In this document: piece after piece, positions 1 to 11,900 of the stretch
Layout: each line of letters begins with the position of its first letter
Numbering within the stretch: position 1 is the first letter of the stretch
Assembly (NCBI GenBank): GCA_947652115.1
Contig: OX393563.1
Location: 2,580,470-2,644,469 of the forward strand
DNA length: 64,000 bases
Direction of reading: 5' to 3'
DNA from: Blastomussa wellsi
Taxonomy: Eukaryota > Cnidaria > Anthozoa > Scleractinia > Plerogyridae
Notes under the pieces: generated by a model
Seen by the model: only the letters and a program-made list of their open reading frames with translations
Databases searched by the model: none
What the model was told of the DNA's origin: nothing
Translations under genes and position numbers: made by a program

Positions 1-10
1 ATCTCAGTAC

Positions 11-184
11 CTTCACAGACTGGCTGACTGCCACCCCACTCCTCGTTTGCCTGACATATTCTGTAAGCCGGCCCTTTAAGCTTGTATCCCTCATCGCATA
101 CGTATTCCACCCTTTCTTTGAAGGAATATACGTATCCTATAACCTTCCCGTGGGAAATGTCTCCTGGACTGCCGCAACTTTTAG
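11..184 (-). CDS. Gene A exon 6: CCP domain 4, last visible exon
   Basis: 58 codons starting KSCGSPGDISHGK and ending EEWGGSQPVCE, a complete CCP. It matches the gene C exon at 40690-40863 (KSCGNPGNLPNGK ... QPTCE). The phase 1 donor GTACTG follows, and the next exon lies outside the window. Confidence 0.8.
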
Positions 185-3100
185 CTAATGAGAAACAATA
201 CAATTAAAATCTTGCCTCTCTATAGTGGACTGCCGAAACAAGTACCTTTTCCAGCTGGAGGTATATTAAAGATTTATGGATTTCACGAGTTATAGTATAC
301 AAAAGGGAGGGGAAACTGCCATTTAGGCATTTTTAAAAAGATCTATTCAAAATACCTCGAACAGATCCACCTAACGTAACGTGCAGGTAGTAAAGGTCGG
401 GTTATTCAGGTGAAAAGTAAGAAAAGAGATGTTTTAACCAATCTTAGTTATGGAAGGGATGCAATTTTCCTCCCTGAGGGGTGATTACATGGCGAATTTC
501 AGCCCAGGCTGAAATTTAAGCCCGGTGGGGTGAGCTGAAATATTGTTGCGATTACATGCAATTATTTCGAGTTTTGATTGGATCACCGGATTGTCTACTT
601 CCTTTGTGATTGGTCAAAGTGATTAATCTGGTTTTGGTTTTATGTCATTTAATCAAAACTCGCTCTGTTACACGACATACATTATTACTGAAGTATATAC
701 ATGTAACGAAAAAAACTCACGTGAACATTTGATAGCGCCTTTCCAGACATTAGGAACGTTGCATGACAACATACCACCCGTGGACTTGAAATATCCAGGT
801 TTACATTTTAACAACACCCGATCGCTGTATCTGAATTTCTTTTTCATTTTTCGTGGCCAGTAGACGATAGCTGAATCTGGAATCTTGGGTGGGTCACACT
901 GCTCAACTGCATAATAACAAACAAGATAAAAACGCCTTTATAAGACTATATTGTAAGTAAGCTAGTTGGCAATCCACCGTAAGAAAAAAAGATGGCGGCT
1001 GTACATTTTACCACAATACCTTGCGAACCAAGCAACGCCCACTGGACATACAGCAATGCATAGTTTAACGGAAGTCATTCCCACTACTAACAACATTGCT
1101 CTTGCTGAGTTTAAATCACTTATAACTTTTCTTTGTGTTTTATCCGCTCTTTTAGGGTTTTTGCGCGCAAAGCATTATAGGTAAATGTACCAGTCGCCAT
1201 CTTTTTCCGTACGGTGGATTGGCTTTGTATTACTATTGTATGCCTTTTCTAGCTTTTGAGCTCTCGGTGGAAAAAATACCCATGTATTTTTACATACGTT
1301 CACATTTTGGTTTGGGTGCACTCCATTTTCCTGTGTTCAAGCATATGATCCTAGCTGATCCCACCAATGTGTAAGCCTCGCCAAAGCACCAATACTTGAT
1401 ATACTTCCCGGCTAATAAGCCTTGTACTTCTCTGTTGCCGTCAGCGATTTCTCCCGGGTCATTGCACATGATTTCTAAAACCGAATGAAACAAAGATGAA
1501 AGGGAGGAAAGAAGGAAGAAGCATATAATATAATGAGACAAAAGTAAATCCATCTTAATACGATGCCGCCCATTCCTATATCTTTTAACCTTTTTAAAAT
1601 GAAATAAGACATTCACAGTCTACCAAGTATCACCAAATTAAATACTAATTCTTTCATAATCTAGCGTTAAACGATACTCACTGCATCTTGCTTTCTTCCC
1701 GTCCCATTTCCCTATTGCTCTGCACGTTCGTTTGGCTGAACCACGCAGTTTGAATGGTCTGTTGCATGTGTACGTCACCGTACTGTTAAACGAACGACCA
1801 TTGCTGATGGTCTGTCGAGAATTTTTAGCTTTCGGTAGGACTTCACACTGTACATCTACAAGACATACAAACCAATATGATTACCTGTCTATTCTTCGAA
1901 ACATATGAACTCAGGTTAGACCATAATATTGGGCAATGTTTGCCAAAGGTGACAGTGTTAACTCTTGGTATTGAAAAGTCTGCGTTCCTAAGGGCGTAGT
2001 TGCAAGAGTTCCTTTTTAATAGGTCAGTCATGTAATTTAGGACAATGGTAATGGTTTTGTTTTACTTTGTGCATAAGCATTACTATGTCTTGTAGTCGGG
2101 GCGATTGTACAACGTTGAAAACTTAGCCAAGATCCTCATAGGTATCATTTCTATTGCATTATAAATGGCTCGATGGGTTTTTCATGTGTACGCTCTAATT
2201 TTCTTGTGTCGGATGATGTCAACCCTGATTGGTGACGAAAGCAGAATACTATCTATATTTAGAAAGTCGCAGGTCACCTCAGGAGGGGTGCGCACCCCCT
2301 GCACCCTCCCCCTAGATCCGACCCTGCAGTAAGTCGGCAAATACTCTTGTTCCTTGGCCATCGTAACTTAAAGGGACACTGACACGGATAGTTTTCTTCT
2401 TTTTTAAGAATGCGGCACATAGATAAAGACTGAAGTAGTTTCTCTCATACAGGAAATGTCTACTACAATATCAAGAGGAAATTATTGAAAAAAGTGGGAA
2501 TCATAATTAGCTTTGAACTATTTTCCGAGCCACAAGTGGAGAACATGTGTGCGTACCGTAAGGGCTTGTGATTTTGTAGTCCCGTTAAGCTGAATTTTAT
2601 TTTTAGCGTCCACACACTACCCGAGACCGTAGCTCTGCTATTTGTGGGTAGTATGCCATTATGTAAAGTAAAATGATCTGATTAAATAAAAACTGAACTG
2701 AACTGAACTGAAGTTGAGATCCAAAGTTCCTGGCAGTATCACAGTGACATCACTCCTTTTATAGCTTCATTACACTGACATTAACAAGAATTGACCACTA
2801 TTTGTATATTTTTGGGTCTTAAATTTGCCAAGTAATTCTCGTAACAGTGTCCGTTTAACAGGAAATAACACGCAAACTGCTGCGATAAACGAGAAAGCGC
2901 ATTGCTGGAGAAAATTACAAATTTTACTTGACGTTTCGTATGTTTCAACAGACATCTTCAGAAGAAACCATTGGGAATAGAAGTAACAACTAAATTTAAA
3001 TTCAAGATTAGTAACTAATTGATACTTGAAGAATGATAATGACAGAAGATTAAAACATTTGCATATTAATAAATACGTGCAACTAATTTTATTCATGGTT

Positions 3101-4799
3101 TAAAAGTGACGTAATCGTTGGATGACAGAAACAAAAGATTTCTGATTAGCCTCTTTTGTTTGGTCATCCAACATGGCCGCCACGCTCATTGTCATTTGAG
3201 TCTCTTGGGATTGGTTGCAAATCAGCATTAAAGATAAAGTTTTTCGCTGCTAACATTTTCATTTAGGGTGGGTTTCAAATCACTAATTAGCAGGGTCTAC
3301 TTTATGTTACACCCGCAAATGGTATCTGACCGTCCTCTTGCTGATATGTCAAAATGGTCCATCAATAATCGAACATTTAAAGATCTCAGTAAAATTTACC
3401 TGAAATCCCACATCGAACTAATCTCTGCGTAGCAAGCGTTCCCGCCCGAGCGAAGAGAGAGTTTTGGTTGCGCGAAAATTGGGGCGAGAGCAAAAAGGGA
3501 AAAGAAGAGGACCGCCAACCTCGTTCCCAGGCAGGGAAAAGGCCCTGGGAACGAGGTTGGGAGGGCCGCCAGATATACGATAACAGATCATAGCAGCTCT
3601 TCGGTCGGGCGGAAACGCTTGCTACGCAGGCTAAACTAAATCGATCCAATCGAACGCAATCGAAAATTCGTAAAGTTTGATTGCCTTCGATTGTTCAAAA
3701 TGTTTCTCAGGGTTCGATTGTGTTCGATTTTATATACGAATCCAATCGAACCCAGTTGAAGTAGGTTCAAAATCGAACATCCGGTTCGATAAGTAAGGTG
3801 CTCGTGGGTCTTTTTTGTTGATTGGTTCACATCAGTTTGGGAGCGAACTTTTTTTTTCACGAGAAGAGGGGCGGTATGTACTAAGTCTATTTCGACTATT
3901 TCGGGTTAAAAAAAATCTTTTAATTTTAGTTTATCTAGAAGCATTCGAGCGTTGTCAAAAGATACTTACATCTTATAAATAAATATGCCAAAAAAATCTG
4001 AAGACAAAACTGGGAAATAAACAAGAAAAAAAAAAACATTGCCTCGTACACGTCTGGTCACGCGAACATTTCACCTTGTAACGAAATTGCGTAACGGGCC
4101 AAAACGACACTCAAGCTGAAGGAAGACATTCGCCACAAACAATTTAGGGCACTTCTTACGTAAAAGCTCTACGAAAGGTATTGTCGGTCTATTCAAGTTT
4201 ATTCACTTCCTGCCTCTTCTGTTTGTTCTTCTGGCTCTAGGAATACGCAATTGATAATTGTTAAATTTCAGTTTTGTTTGGATAATTGAAATGGAATGTG
4301 TTAGTACTACTGGAATATTTTACTGAAAATATATGATCTTAGTATAAAACCCGTGCATGTTTCAGTTTTTCTGTGTCCAATTCGGTGTTCAGACGGTACA
4401 AACCATGAGCTGAAAATCAGCTTTTGGCACCATGAGACGGCATCATTCAGGGGTACGTAATTCCTACAAACAATCGCACAAACTTACTGTTTCTAACGCA
4501 ACTCATTCCACAGTCCCCATCACAAATACATTTCTGGTTTGACCTGCAGTCTTTGTCAGACGAACACGATTTCTCACAGAACCGAAAAGCCTCCCTATTC
4601 GTTCTTCGGCAGTCAGCGGAATCTAAGAAGAAAATCAATTCAACATAAGAATAAAATGCGTCAGTCCTATTAAAAGGAAGTAACGAGACTGTTTTAGCCG
4701 GTTTGGATCAAAATAATTCTCACCGCTTTTCTTTCGCTTACTCTCGATAACTGGCGAAATAAATATAAAAATTACAACTGGAAAGTACTTTTTCCACAT
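11..4799 (-). CDS. Gene A: secreted WAP-like/CCP (sushi) multidomain protein, 3' part off the window
   Basis: Six exons in order: 4742-4799, 4488-4622, 1682-1855, 1298-1474, 721-906, 11-184. All internal junctions are phase 1 with GT donors and AG acceptors. About 301 codons are visible: a signal peptide, a WAP-like four-disulfide domain, then four CCP domains. The last visible exon ends in a phase 1 donor at position 10, so the gene continues to the left. CCP domains are extracellular binding modules of complement and clotting proteins, and WAP domains are often protease inhibitors. Exon order and sequence match the 5' half of gene C (30.7-48.8 kb), so this is a tandem paralogue. Whether it also ends in a discoidin domain cannot be seen. 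Exons could be missed in the 2.6 kb intron after exon 2. The product is an uncharacterised sushi-domain protein. Confidence 0.82.
721..906 (-). CDS. Gene A exon 5: CCP domain 3
   Basis: 62 codons starting EQCDPPKIPDSA, with KCKPGYF in the middle and a terminal KCS. It matches the gene C exon at 41366-41548 (CDRPNLPDNS, KCKTGYF). Acceptor TTATTATGCAG, donor GTGAGT, phase 1-1. Confidence 0.8.
968..1223. mobile_element. MITE-like inverted-repeat element in gene A intron
   Basis: About 256 bp bounded by imperfect inverted repeats of roughly 44 bp: left end around CAATCCACCGTAAGAAAAA with GATGGCGGCTGTACATTTTACC, right end its near complement ending CGGTGGATTG. No coding capacity. It lies in the intron between exons 4 and 5 of gene A. 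Confidence 0.65.
1298..1474 (-). CDS. Gene A exon 4: CCP domain 2
   Basis: 59 codons starting IMCNDPGEIADGN and ending GKWSAPKPKCE. Four cysteines and the CCP tryptophan are present. It corresponds by position and by its CxDPG(D/E)I start to the gene C exon at 42116-42310. Phase 1-1, donor GTATGT. Confidence 0.8.
1682..1855 (-). CDS. Gene A exon 3: CCP domain 1
   Basis: 58 codons with four cysteines and the conserved tryptophan (GKWDGKKARC). Closest in the window to gene C exons at 45147-45317 and 46987-47154, which share the STVTYTC / RTCR...KWDG pattern. Phase 1-1. Confidence 0.8.
2360..2860. repeat. Dispersed repeat, copy 1
   Basis: Starts AAAGGGACACTGACACGG and later has GTGACATCA and TTGACCACTATTTGTA. 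The same ordered motifs recur at 41765-42060 (AAAGGGCCACTGTCACGG, GTGACATCA, TTGACCACTGTTTGTA), so the two are diverged copies of one family. Boundaries are approximate. Confidence 0.45.
3425..3629. mobile_element. MITE with terminal and internal inverted repeats
   Basis: Begins CTGCGTAGCAAGCGTTCCCG and ends with its near-exact complement. Internally CCTCGTTCCCAGG pairs with CCTGGGAACGAGG. The minus-strand ORF shadow contains PRSQGLFPAWERG, a peptide that recurs in automatic anthozoan gene predictions because this repeat is abundant (recollection, not searched). Confidence 0.75.
4488..4622 (-). CDS. Gene A exon 2: WAP-like cysteine-rich domain
   Basis: 45 codons with eight cysteines spaced C-x10-C-x3-C-x5-C-x5-C-x-C-x3-C-x3-C, ending in CICDGDCGMSCV. 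This is the four-disulfide-core spacing of WAP domains except that the usual adjacent CC is C-x-C. Two gene C exons carry the same module. Acceptor TTCTTAG, donor GTAAGT. Confidence 0.75.
4742..4799 (-). CDS. Gene A exon 1: start and signal peptide
   Basis: ATG at 4799 starts MWKKYFPVVIFIFISPVIE, a short basic start followed by a hydrophobic core, ending in a phase 1 donor GTAAGC. The next exon begins with two bases completing the split codon and a cysteine-rich domain, which makes this the natural first coding exon. Confidence 0.75.
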
Positions 4800-5786
4800 T
4801 TTTGGCGTCGTCAGTTTTAATTTTACGTTGAGAAACCTTTGTGAAACGGTATGTGACGTTTCGCGATTGCGAAGTTGCCAAATGAACCTCTTCACCACAA
4901 GATCCTCCTCAAATTACTGACGTTTCAGATTTTGTCATAGCTGAACAGGAACGTGTTGTTGTCCCAGCTTAACCGAAACATGATATCACTGATATTAAAT
5001 GCATTTGTCTGGAAACTGCTGGATATGTTCCAAAGCGGTTTACGCCTTTTCCTGACAGATTTTTTACTCTCTTGTCATAACATCTACCATGCCAGGACGT
5101 GGTACAGACATGAACGTCCCAACATGTGGGGTAGGGTAATTATTTAGATCACCACCGGGGCTAACAAAGGCATTTCAGTGACATGTCTCACACCCACTCT
5201 GTGTGTTTTGCGTTGCGGCAGCTTTCGAAGTTTGTCACGGAGTGGTTGTCTGCGTTATCAGCAACGTCACGGTATTATTAACACACACACACATATATCG
5301 GCAAACGATGTTGAATTGTTTTACCATGATTTATCATTTAATTTACTAAACCCTCGCATCGAATGGTTATCTGTTGCTTTACCAACAGGGGCATCAAATG
5401 ACGAAAATAGAACGAGATCTCCATACCCGAAAGTTTTTTCATTACTAGTTAATTATTAAATCGTAGTACAAAATCGAATGGAACATAAATTTTCGAAAAC
5501 TCGTTTGCTCGAGGTTGTCCTTTGACATGTTTCTCAATCAACCGGATAGAGACAAGATTCCTAGTCCTCCTTCGGCCTTCGCAAACGTTGTTTTGCTCAT
5601 CAGGCAACATTCCTCGCAACATTCCTCCCAACTCCCAACGTTAGTCGTTATACTTTCTGGTAGCTGCGGGTGTTGGTGCCCATATTGCTGTTGCGATGAC
5701 CTGGTAGAATAGGCAGTTCAGTCCGAGTTGCCTTTTACTTCCGTTTCACAACGAGTCTAAGTGCGACACCATTTATATTAAAATGA

Positions 5787-5799
5787 ATAGAGGGGTAAT

Positions 5800-5834
<35 letters not shown>

Positions 5835-5985
5835 GTATAACAAAATAAGTTGGTTTTATCAAATGGGTTGATAATGTGAATATTTGGCCACCTTACGTTT
5901 CGAGCGTTAGTCCTTCGTCGGGCGTCGAATCAGTCTTCACGATGGCCAATTCACATTATCAACCCAGTTGATAAAACCAAATTAT
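5787..5985. mobile_element. Miniature Penelope-like terminal element
   Basis: About 200 bp made only of ends related to the Penelope-like element at 28284-29613: the TGAATAGAGGGG end, the GTGGTGCTGCGTCGG segment, then inverted TTGGTTTTATCAA... arms around a GTTTCGAGCGTTAGTCCTTC core. It is flanked by TATATTAAAATGA at 5774-5786 and 5986-5998, a target-site duplication of 10-13 bp. No coding capacity. Confidence 0.75.
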
Positions 5986-7813
5986 TATATTAAAATGAGT
6001 TTGCTTTGCATAGAAATGAACATTTTCATATAAATGGTTTCGCACTTAGACTCGTTTTGACACTGAGCTGAAGTTTGATTGTGACCAGGTCATCACCGTA
6101 GCAGAGATTAATGTACATGCCCACACAGTTGTTACCCATTGGGCTGCTAAGTCAACTGCTGGGGCAAACTGAGATCCTGTTCCTGGATATGGATATTGAC
6201 CAGCTAGGCGCATGCGTTATCCCATGTAATCTCTGCTGCTGTGGTAACCTGATGAGCCTCATTCAGCCTTCACCTTACAGCTACCTTTCCGAGTTCGGTG
6301 ACTCATAGCCACTTTGATTATTATTAATTATTCGTTACTTTCACAAGTTTCAACTTGATGAATGTTACCTCTATAACCCCACAATATAAACCGACAATTC
6401 AGGCACAAATACCAACAATTATAATCTCTCAAGCTTTCACAGAAAGCTTTCCAATCTTTATTGTCTTTCACCATGTCAACTCCTTAAGCTGTCTTTTGTC
6501 ACAAACTGAATTAATTGGAAATTCACGTTACATTTCCTCGTCCTTCGTTTCAGCAGAATGTGTAAATAAAGTGATGTTCTGAATGGGTTTGCTGCGATTA
6601 TAAGTGATATAATGGACACTGCTAAATCAGTTATCTTATATACAAATACAAGCCACTCGCAATGGAATTGAAACCTTTAATTACCTTTAGACTCAATATT
6701 GACTTAAACAATGAAGTTATTCACAAAGTATAGAAACTAGCCAACAGACACGAAACAATGGACTTTTTACATGCCGCGTGGGGATTGGGCACCGGAAGTA
6801 TACGTTAACCAATGGTTAACCACTAAGGTCCAGGGCTGTCACCTTTTTCTATAACAAGGTGGCGGAAATATTCCTCCAGTGCCCATATGTAAAAGGTTTT
6901 TAGGGAGACGAACAAAAGTTGAAATAGAACGAGATCTGACTGAACTGAATTGGCTGCCTTAGAGGTTTCAATCACATGACAAGTTCTTACAAGTAACCCA
7001 TAATATGTTCCATGATAGCCCATAATAGGTATTCCATAATATGTGATCCCATAATTGTGTACACGGGAGCCCAGAGTTTGATAGACAAAAGTAATGAGAC
7101 CAAAAGCGATGTAAACCTTACTGAAAAGTTACAAAAATAAACTATAAAGTGAAGCTTTTAATCAACTGGGCCATGCTAGTTGTCTAAAGATCTGGAAATA
7201 TTAGCTAGTCATAGAGCTATTTCCGATGAGTGGCCTAAATAAACCATAAAATATCACCCTAGCCAGTCACGAAGCACAAAGAAAATGAAAAGTTGCGCAA
7301 ACGCAAATTACGTTTAACACTCAAGTCAAAATTGCTCAGTGCGTTATCACTATTTAGTTGCATGTGTATAAAGTAACGTAAATACTGTAATGGGTGCTAC
7401 TTTGTTATAAAACTGTAATCACTTTTTCTTTTGTTACCACAGTGTTGTAGCTTAATCGGTTTGTTCGCTTTCGACGTGATAACAAGAAACAAAATATCCT
7501 ATTCTGCTTATTTTTCTCCTAAAACGCTCAAAACAAGATGACCAGCGTCTATTTTCTCGATACAATATCAATACAAAGTGATTGCAAGGAGTTTCTGAGA
7601 ATGCTAGAACTGATGATCACCAACTAAGGCAAATATATAGCCCTGGCTGTTTTGGTATTTTGCACAGCTAGCGAAGAAGAAGACCAAACCGAGCAAAATC
7701 AATTTCGTATACCCTCGTGTGATTCTTTGGACGTTTGTCCACCTTTTCAATTTGAAATGACATCGAAAAGACTTCTTAAAATATAAATAAATGATTCCAA
7801 GTAAAATGCAGAC

Positions 7814-7926
7814 ATACACCTTATTCCAAAATGACTACCATCTTAATATTCTTTTGTTGGTATTCAAAGCCCTTCTTGCCTTTTTCAGTGTGCATAAATC
7901 AGCGGCCATTTTGGAATAAGGTGTAT
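7814..7926. mobile_element. Short MITE with 20-bp perfect terminal inverted repeats
   Basis: Starts ATACACCTTATTCCAAAATG and ends with its exact reverse complement at 7926. 113 bp, non-coding. Confidence 0.75.
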
Positions 7927-8481
7927 AGCAATGCTATCAATCATCAGTGTGGAATTTCTCGGATGAATTACCATACATTTAGCAATATTTTAAAAAACGA
8001 GCACGAATAATGCATTAACCTGCTGTGTCCTCATAGTTTTAAACAGTGAGATTCTCTCTGCGATGGTAGCTTATATATTTCAGATTGCTTACTCCAATTG
8101 TCTGACGAAACGAAACACAAGAACCTTTCGAAGGAGCCGTATATAATCGTAATTGTAATTGTAATCACAACCACATATTGTCGTAATTATCTATTTTTTT
8201 ACATAGGCAGCCCTATCCAAAATATCTCCATTTCAGCAACCAGTTAATTAAACATCGTTACGTAGCCAAAATTTTTAAAATACCATGTTTTACAAAAAAC
8301 GTAGTAAGCCATAAAACATCAAAATCTAATGTTATCATCAGTTTTCTTTAAAAGGTCAACCAATGTTTCATTAATTTGTGATGGTGGTTTCCCCTTATTT
8401 TAAAGGTCAAACTCTCTTTTACTCACTGAACACAAAACAAAACTGCCGAGCAAACGTCTGTAAGGTTAGAGTTCTCTCCAT

Positions 8482-8901
8482 TTACTGGCGCCTTTTAACG
8501 ATAGAATTGATCCACTTTCGATATTTTGACACTCTCGTGTAATACGCGTACTTTCTCGGTCTTCCACAGCCTTCACTCCAGCCAAACAGTCCAATAACAA
8601 TCCAGCGTCCAGACCTTGGCTGTTGCATGACGAGAGGGCTTCCCACGTCCCCAAAACAGGGATCTTTGGGTTTCTTTTTAAATCCGGCACAGAGCGTATT
8701 GTCGTTGTTGTACGAATAAATGGTGGCGTCCTTACATTCTTTATCCGGGACAATGGGGACCGTTACCTGTCTCAGCTCAGCAGACAGAGGTCCGGTCCGT
8801 TCGCCAAGTCTGATTGATTTGGTTGAGCCCCATCCTGCCACTGTTCCAAATTGGAGTGGTTTTTCTAAAATCTTGTCCCTTTTCCGTTTTGGTACGCACA
8901 C
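8482..8901 (-). CDS. Gene B exon 8: C-terminal half of protease-like domain, stop codon
   Basis: 139 codons from VCVPKRKR (Cys122) to INSIVKRRQ. It includes [23 protein letters not shown] (Ser195 is Val, Gly197 is Ser) and FGWSEGCG. Asp189, the trypsin-type specificity residue, is retained. The stop is at 8482-8484. No AATAAA was noticed close downstream. Confidence 0.85.
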   Translation of the reverse strand: MCVPKRKRDKILEKPLQFGTVAGWGSTKSIRLGERTGPLSAELRQVTVPIVPDKECKDATIYSYNNDNTLCAGFKKKPKDPCFGDVGSPLVMQQPRSGRWIVIGLFGWSEGCGRPRKYAYYTRVSKYRKWINSIVKRRQ

Positions 8902-11900
8902 CTTATAAAAAAGGTTAGCAAAAATAACTCGTATGGACTCAATAAGATCGATAATCATTTACAACAGCTTGTAACCTAAGCATACTATATAAAAATTCCT
9001 CATTTGCAATCGGTTTCAATCTTTCCCATCCTTAGCCGTTCTTTTTCCTGTTTGGTTTACTATCACATCTTTAGGGTTTTTCTTCCTTAGTAAACTATTA
9101 TTTAGAGGTTTCCTTCATTTTAAGGGTTTTCGGTTTGACGCAAGAATAACTCAAAATATCATGATACAGCTCCTTTATTACGACAGACGTCTAAAACAAC
9201 GTATAGTTACTGAAAAACCGTACGTGTGGCTAGTTTGGATTTTCAAAAATTAGGAAGGCAAAATACAACCTGCAAGTAACTCACCATCCTTATATGGTCA
9301 TTAAGTTTCACGGGCCTCTCCAATTCCAACAGAGCAATATTATGGGCCATCGTGTTTCTGTCATAACCCGGATGTAAAACGATTCTTTTTACGCGGATCG
9401 GTGTTTCGGTGCCGTCCAGCTTATTGCGATTAAATTCACCTACCCAATAAAAGCGAAGAAAAAATAATGAAAGTTTGAAGAGGTCAACAGTGGAGACCAA
9501 ATTGTAATAACATTCATGTTTTGAAGAAATATAAAGACATGGACAACTTGTTCACTGCCTGTGAACAAAAGGTAAATTACTGAAAGAGTTAACTTTGAAG
9601 ATTGCTTGCATTTGGTTGCAGTTAATTTAGGACGACGCCTAGACTTTCTCAAAGTCGTTCGCTTATCGTTTTCGGTTCGATAATAGCTTTCGCGCTCTGA
9701 GAGCTCGACTTGTAAGCAAGGCTAGACGACGCCTTATATTATTTTTGACCAAAATTAATTTACGTACCTAGCACCACTTGAAGTCTGTTGGGTTTTATGG
9801 GCTTTGTACCCTTTTTGACTTGAAGAACGTTCGCTACTGTAAGAACCCATCCAGGTTTAATAAGCGCTCCGTTGAAAAGATAGTTATCTCGTCCTAAAAA
9901 ATAACAAAAATGAGCCATTTAGGGGGTTTGAACTGATAAAATCTAATGATGAGAAATTTCTATCGAAAAAGAAGTGTATTTGGTTGCAAAATTGTTTTCG
10001 AAAATTCGGTTCAGTGAAATGATGCTCCAATACTCTGTAATGCACAGGCCAGATAAACCTCAAAACTGCAGAACAGCCTGTTCCAGACTCTTGGCAGTCA
10101 GGAAAGGCTAACTAGAGGCAAGATCACAAGAATAAATATTCTCCCAAATTAATTTTATATTGTGACATGAATAGTTTTGGTACCGAAACATGATGGACTG
10201 GGTCCCCCAAATTTTCGTTTGGGAGGGGAGGGAGTGCGACGTCTTAAGCAAAACGTCCCTTACAGGACGTCACACGTCAGTTGTCGATAATTCTGTTATG
10301 AGAAGGCTTCCACCCGGTGCATGATCAATAGATCTAGGCTTTGAAATCCAGAACCCAGAAAAAAGCTGAAGTGTAGGATTTCCGTTGATTACAGGCCAGC
10401 AGCATCATTCAACCTTCTTGACAGCAATGGGCTTTTTTTAAAGAAATGGCACAGTTCCAAAAAATACGCGAATATATGTATCGCATTAGTTTGTGATTAA
10501 AAGATATTCCAAAGCTGACTAGCAGAGATTTTGTACACAAAAGGCTATATAGTTGGTATAATACGCACTGCCAATTATAAATAAGTGATTAATTCCATAC
10601 CCCCAAAGAACCTGCTCAAGGCTTAGTTGGGGAACAGCTCGACAAAAACCAAACGTCAAGTGACAAGGACGAGTGTTACTCCACCCCTCCACCAACCTTG
10701 CCCCTAACGCCTCGCTTTTTAATCAACTTTTTTTTTTTTTCCCTAATCCAATTTTAAAGCTTCTCCTCAACTTACAAGGATTCTGGTAACAGGATAGCTG
10801 TAACGTCGTAAAGCCTTATGTAATGCACCCTTTAGTTATGTTGTGACAGAAAATCCTAGTTTCCAACTATGGCCCATGTATTCCCCCCCCCCCTTCCTTC
10901 ACACATTCACACACACAAACTCATTCTCCTTTTTACGACTAAATCTGATAGCATTCAGGAGTATTGTAGCTAGCCCCAGATCACTCGCTCTGTCGTTCGT
11001 CGATCAGTCGTAAATATTTGAATTCCGCTGAGTGTCCATATACGGTTGACAAGTCGAACTGACAATACTGTACTCGAGTTTTACTCGCGCGAGAGGACCT
11101 CGATAATCTCAAAAGGGACTCGGAAGTTATGTTTCTCTTGCGTGTTTAGCGTAAGTTTCTTACAGACCCTCGACAATTGAATCCGTTGCGCTGTAGGCGC
11201 GTGGACAATCGATCGATCTCATTATAGTAAACCAGGAATGAAGGAACCAAAGTATTGCTGTGTTTATGATGTCCTGGTTCGATGCTTACAAGAAAATTAA
11301 AAGCTTTCTTCACACACAAATTCTTTCAGATTTCTCAGATTTATATCATTAACATACATTTCACCTGAATTCGTCTGTTTCGTATTATATAACTTTATTA
11401 TTATTTAAAGTGCCCATGAAGTAAAACAAATAATTGCTGCTTATTTAAAAGGCTTTTCAAAATATCTTTTGAAACATCATCTTTCGTTTTAGAGATATTT
11501 GCGTTTTGCATTATGTAAATGAGAAAAGCGATGACGTCATAAAGCACTGAATCAGGAATATATTGGAAAATTATTGGAGTAGTGTTCTTCAAACTTGGCA
11601 TCAGAAATGTATGGATCGAACCGTGGGTCTATCGATGGATCGAACCAAAATGCTCGATTGCTTCAAGAATATGACTGCTGCCTATCATAGACACAAAATG
11701 AACCGCTGATTGACTGTAGGCTTAAACATGCAGAAGGACTCAGAAGTTTGTTCATCAGGAAGTGGCTTGATTTTCTCACCAAATGACTTGTTTTACTGGT
11801 TTAATATTCTTCTGCATGCCGAGAAATCGAAAGCAAAAATCCGGCCGTGGCTCTCTCCCTCCTCAGTTTACTTGAAAAATACGTTACAAAATAATGATCT

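Larger units (their letters stand above)
1856..4487. other. Gene A intron 2 (2.6 kb) with repeats
   Basis: No convincing exon was found on either strand. It contains a C-rich fragment at about 2270-2335 related to 29641-29710, an interspersed repeat starting near 2360, a short (CTGAA)n run near 2690-2712, and the inverted-repeat element at 3425-3629. Confidence 0.5.
4800..8481. other. Intergenic region between gene A start and gene B end
   Basis: No supported gene. It holds a miniature Penelope-type element (5787-5985) and a short perfect inverted-repeat element (7814-7926). The remaining ORFs are short, lack splice context and show no family resemblance. Confidence 0.5.

Noticed and set aside
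3386..3649. Minus-strand ORF containing SQPRSQGLFPAWERG
   Set aside because: It reads across a MITE with inverted ends. The peptide is a known kind of repeat artefact in anthozoan gene predictions.
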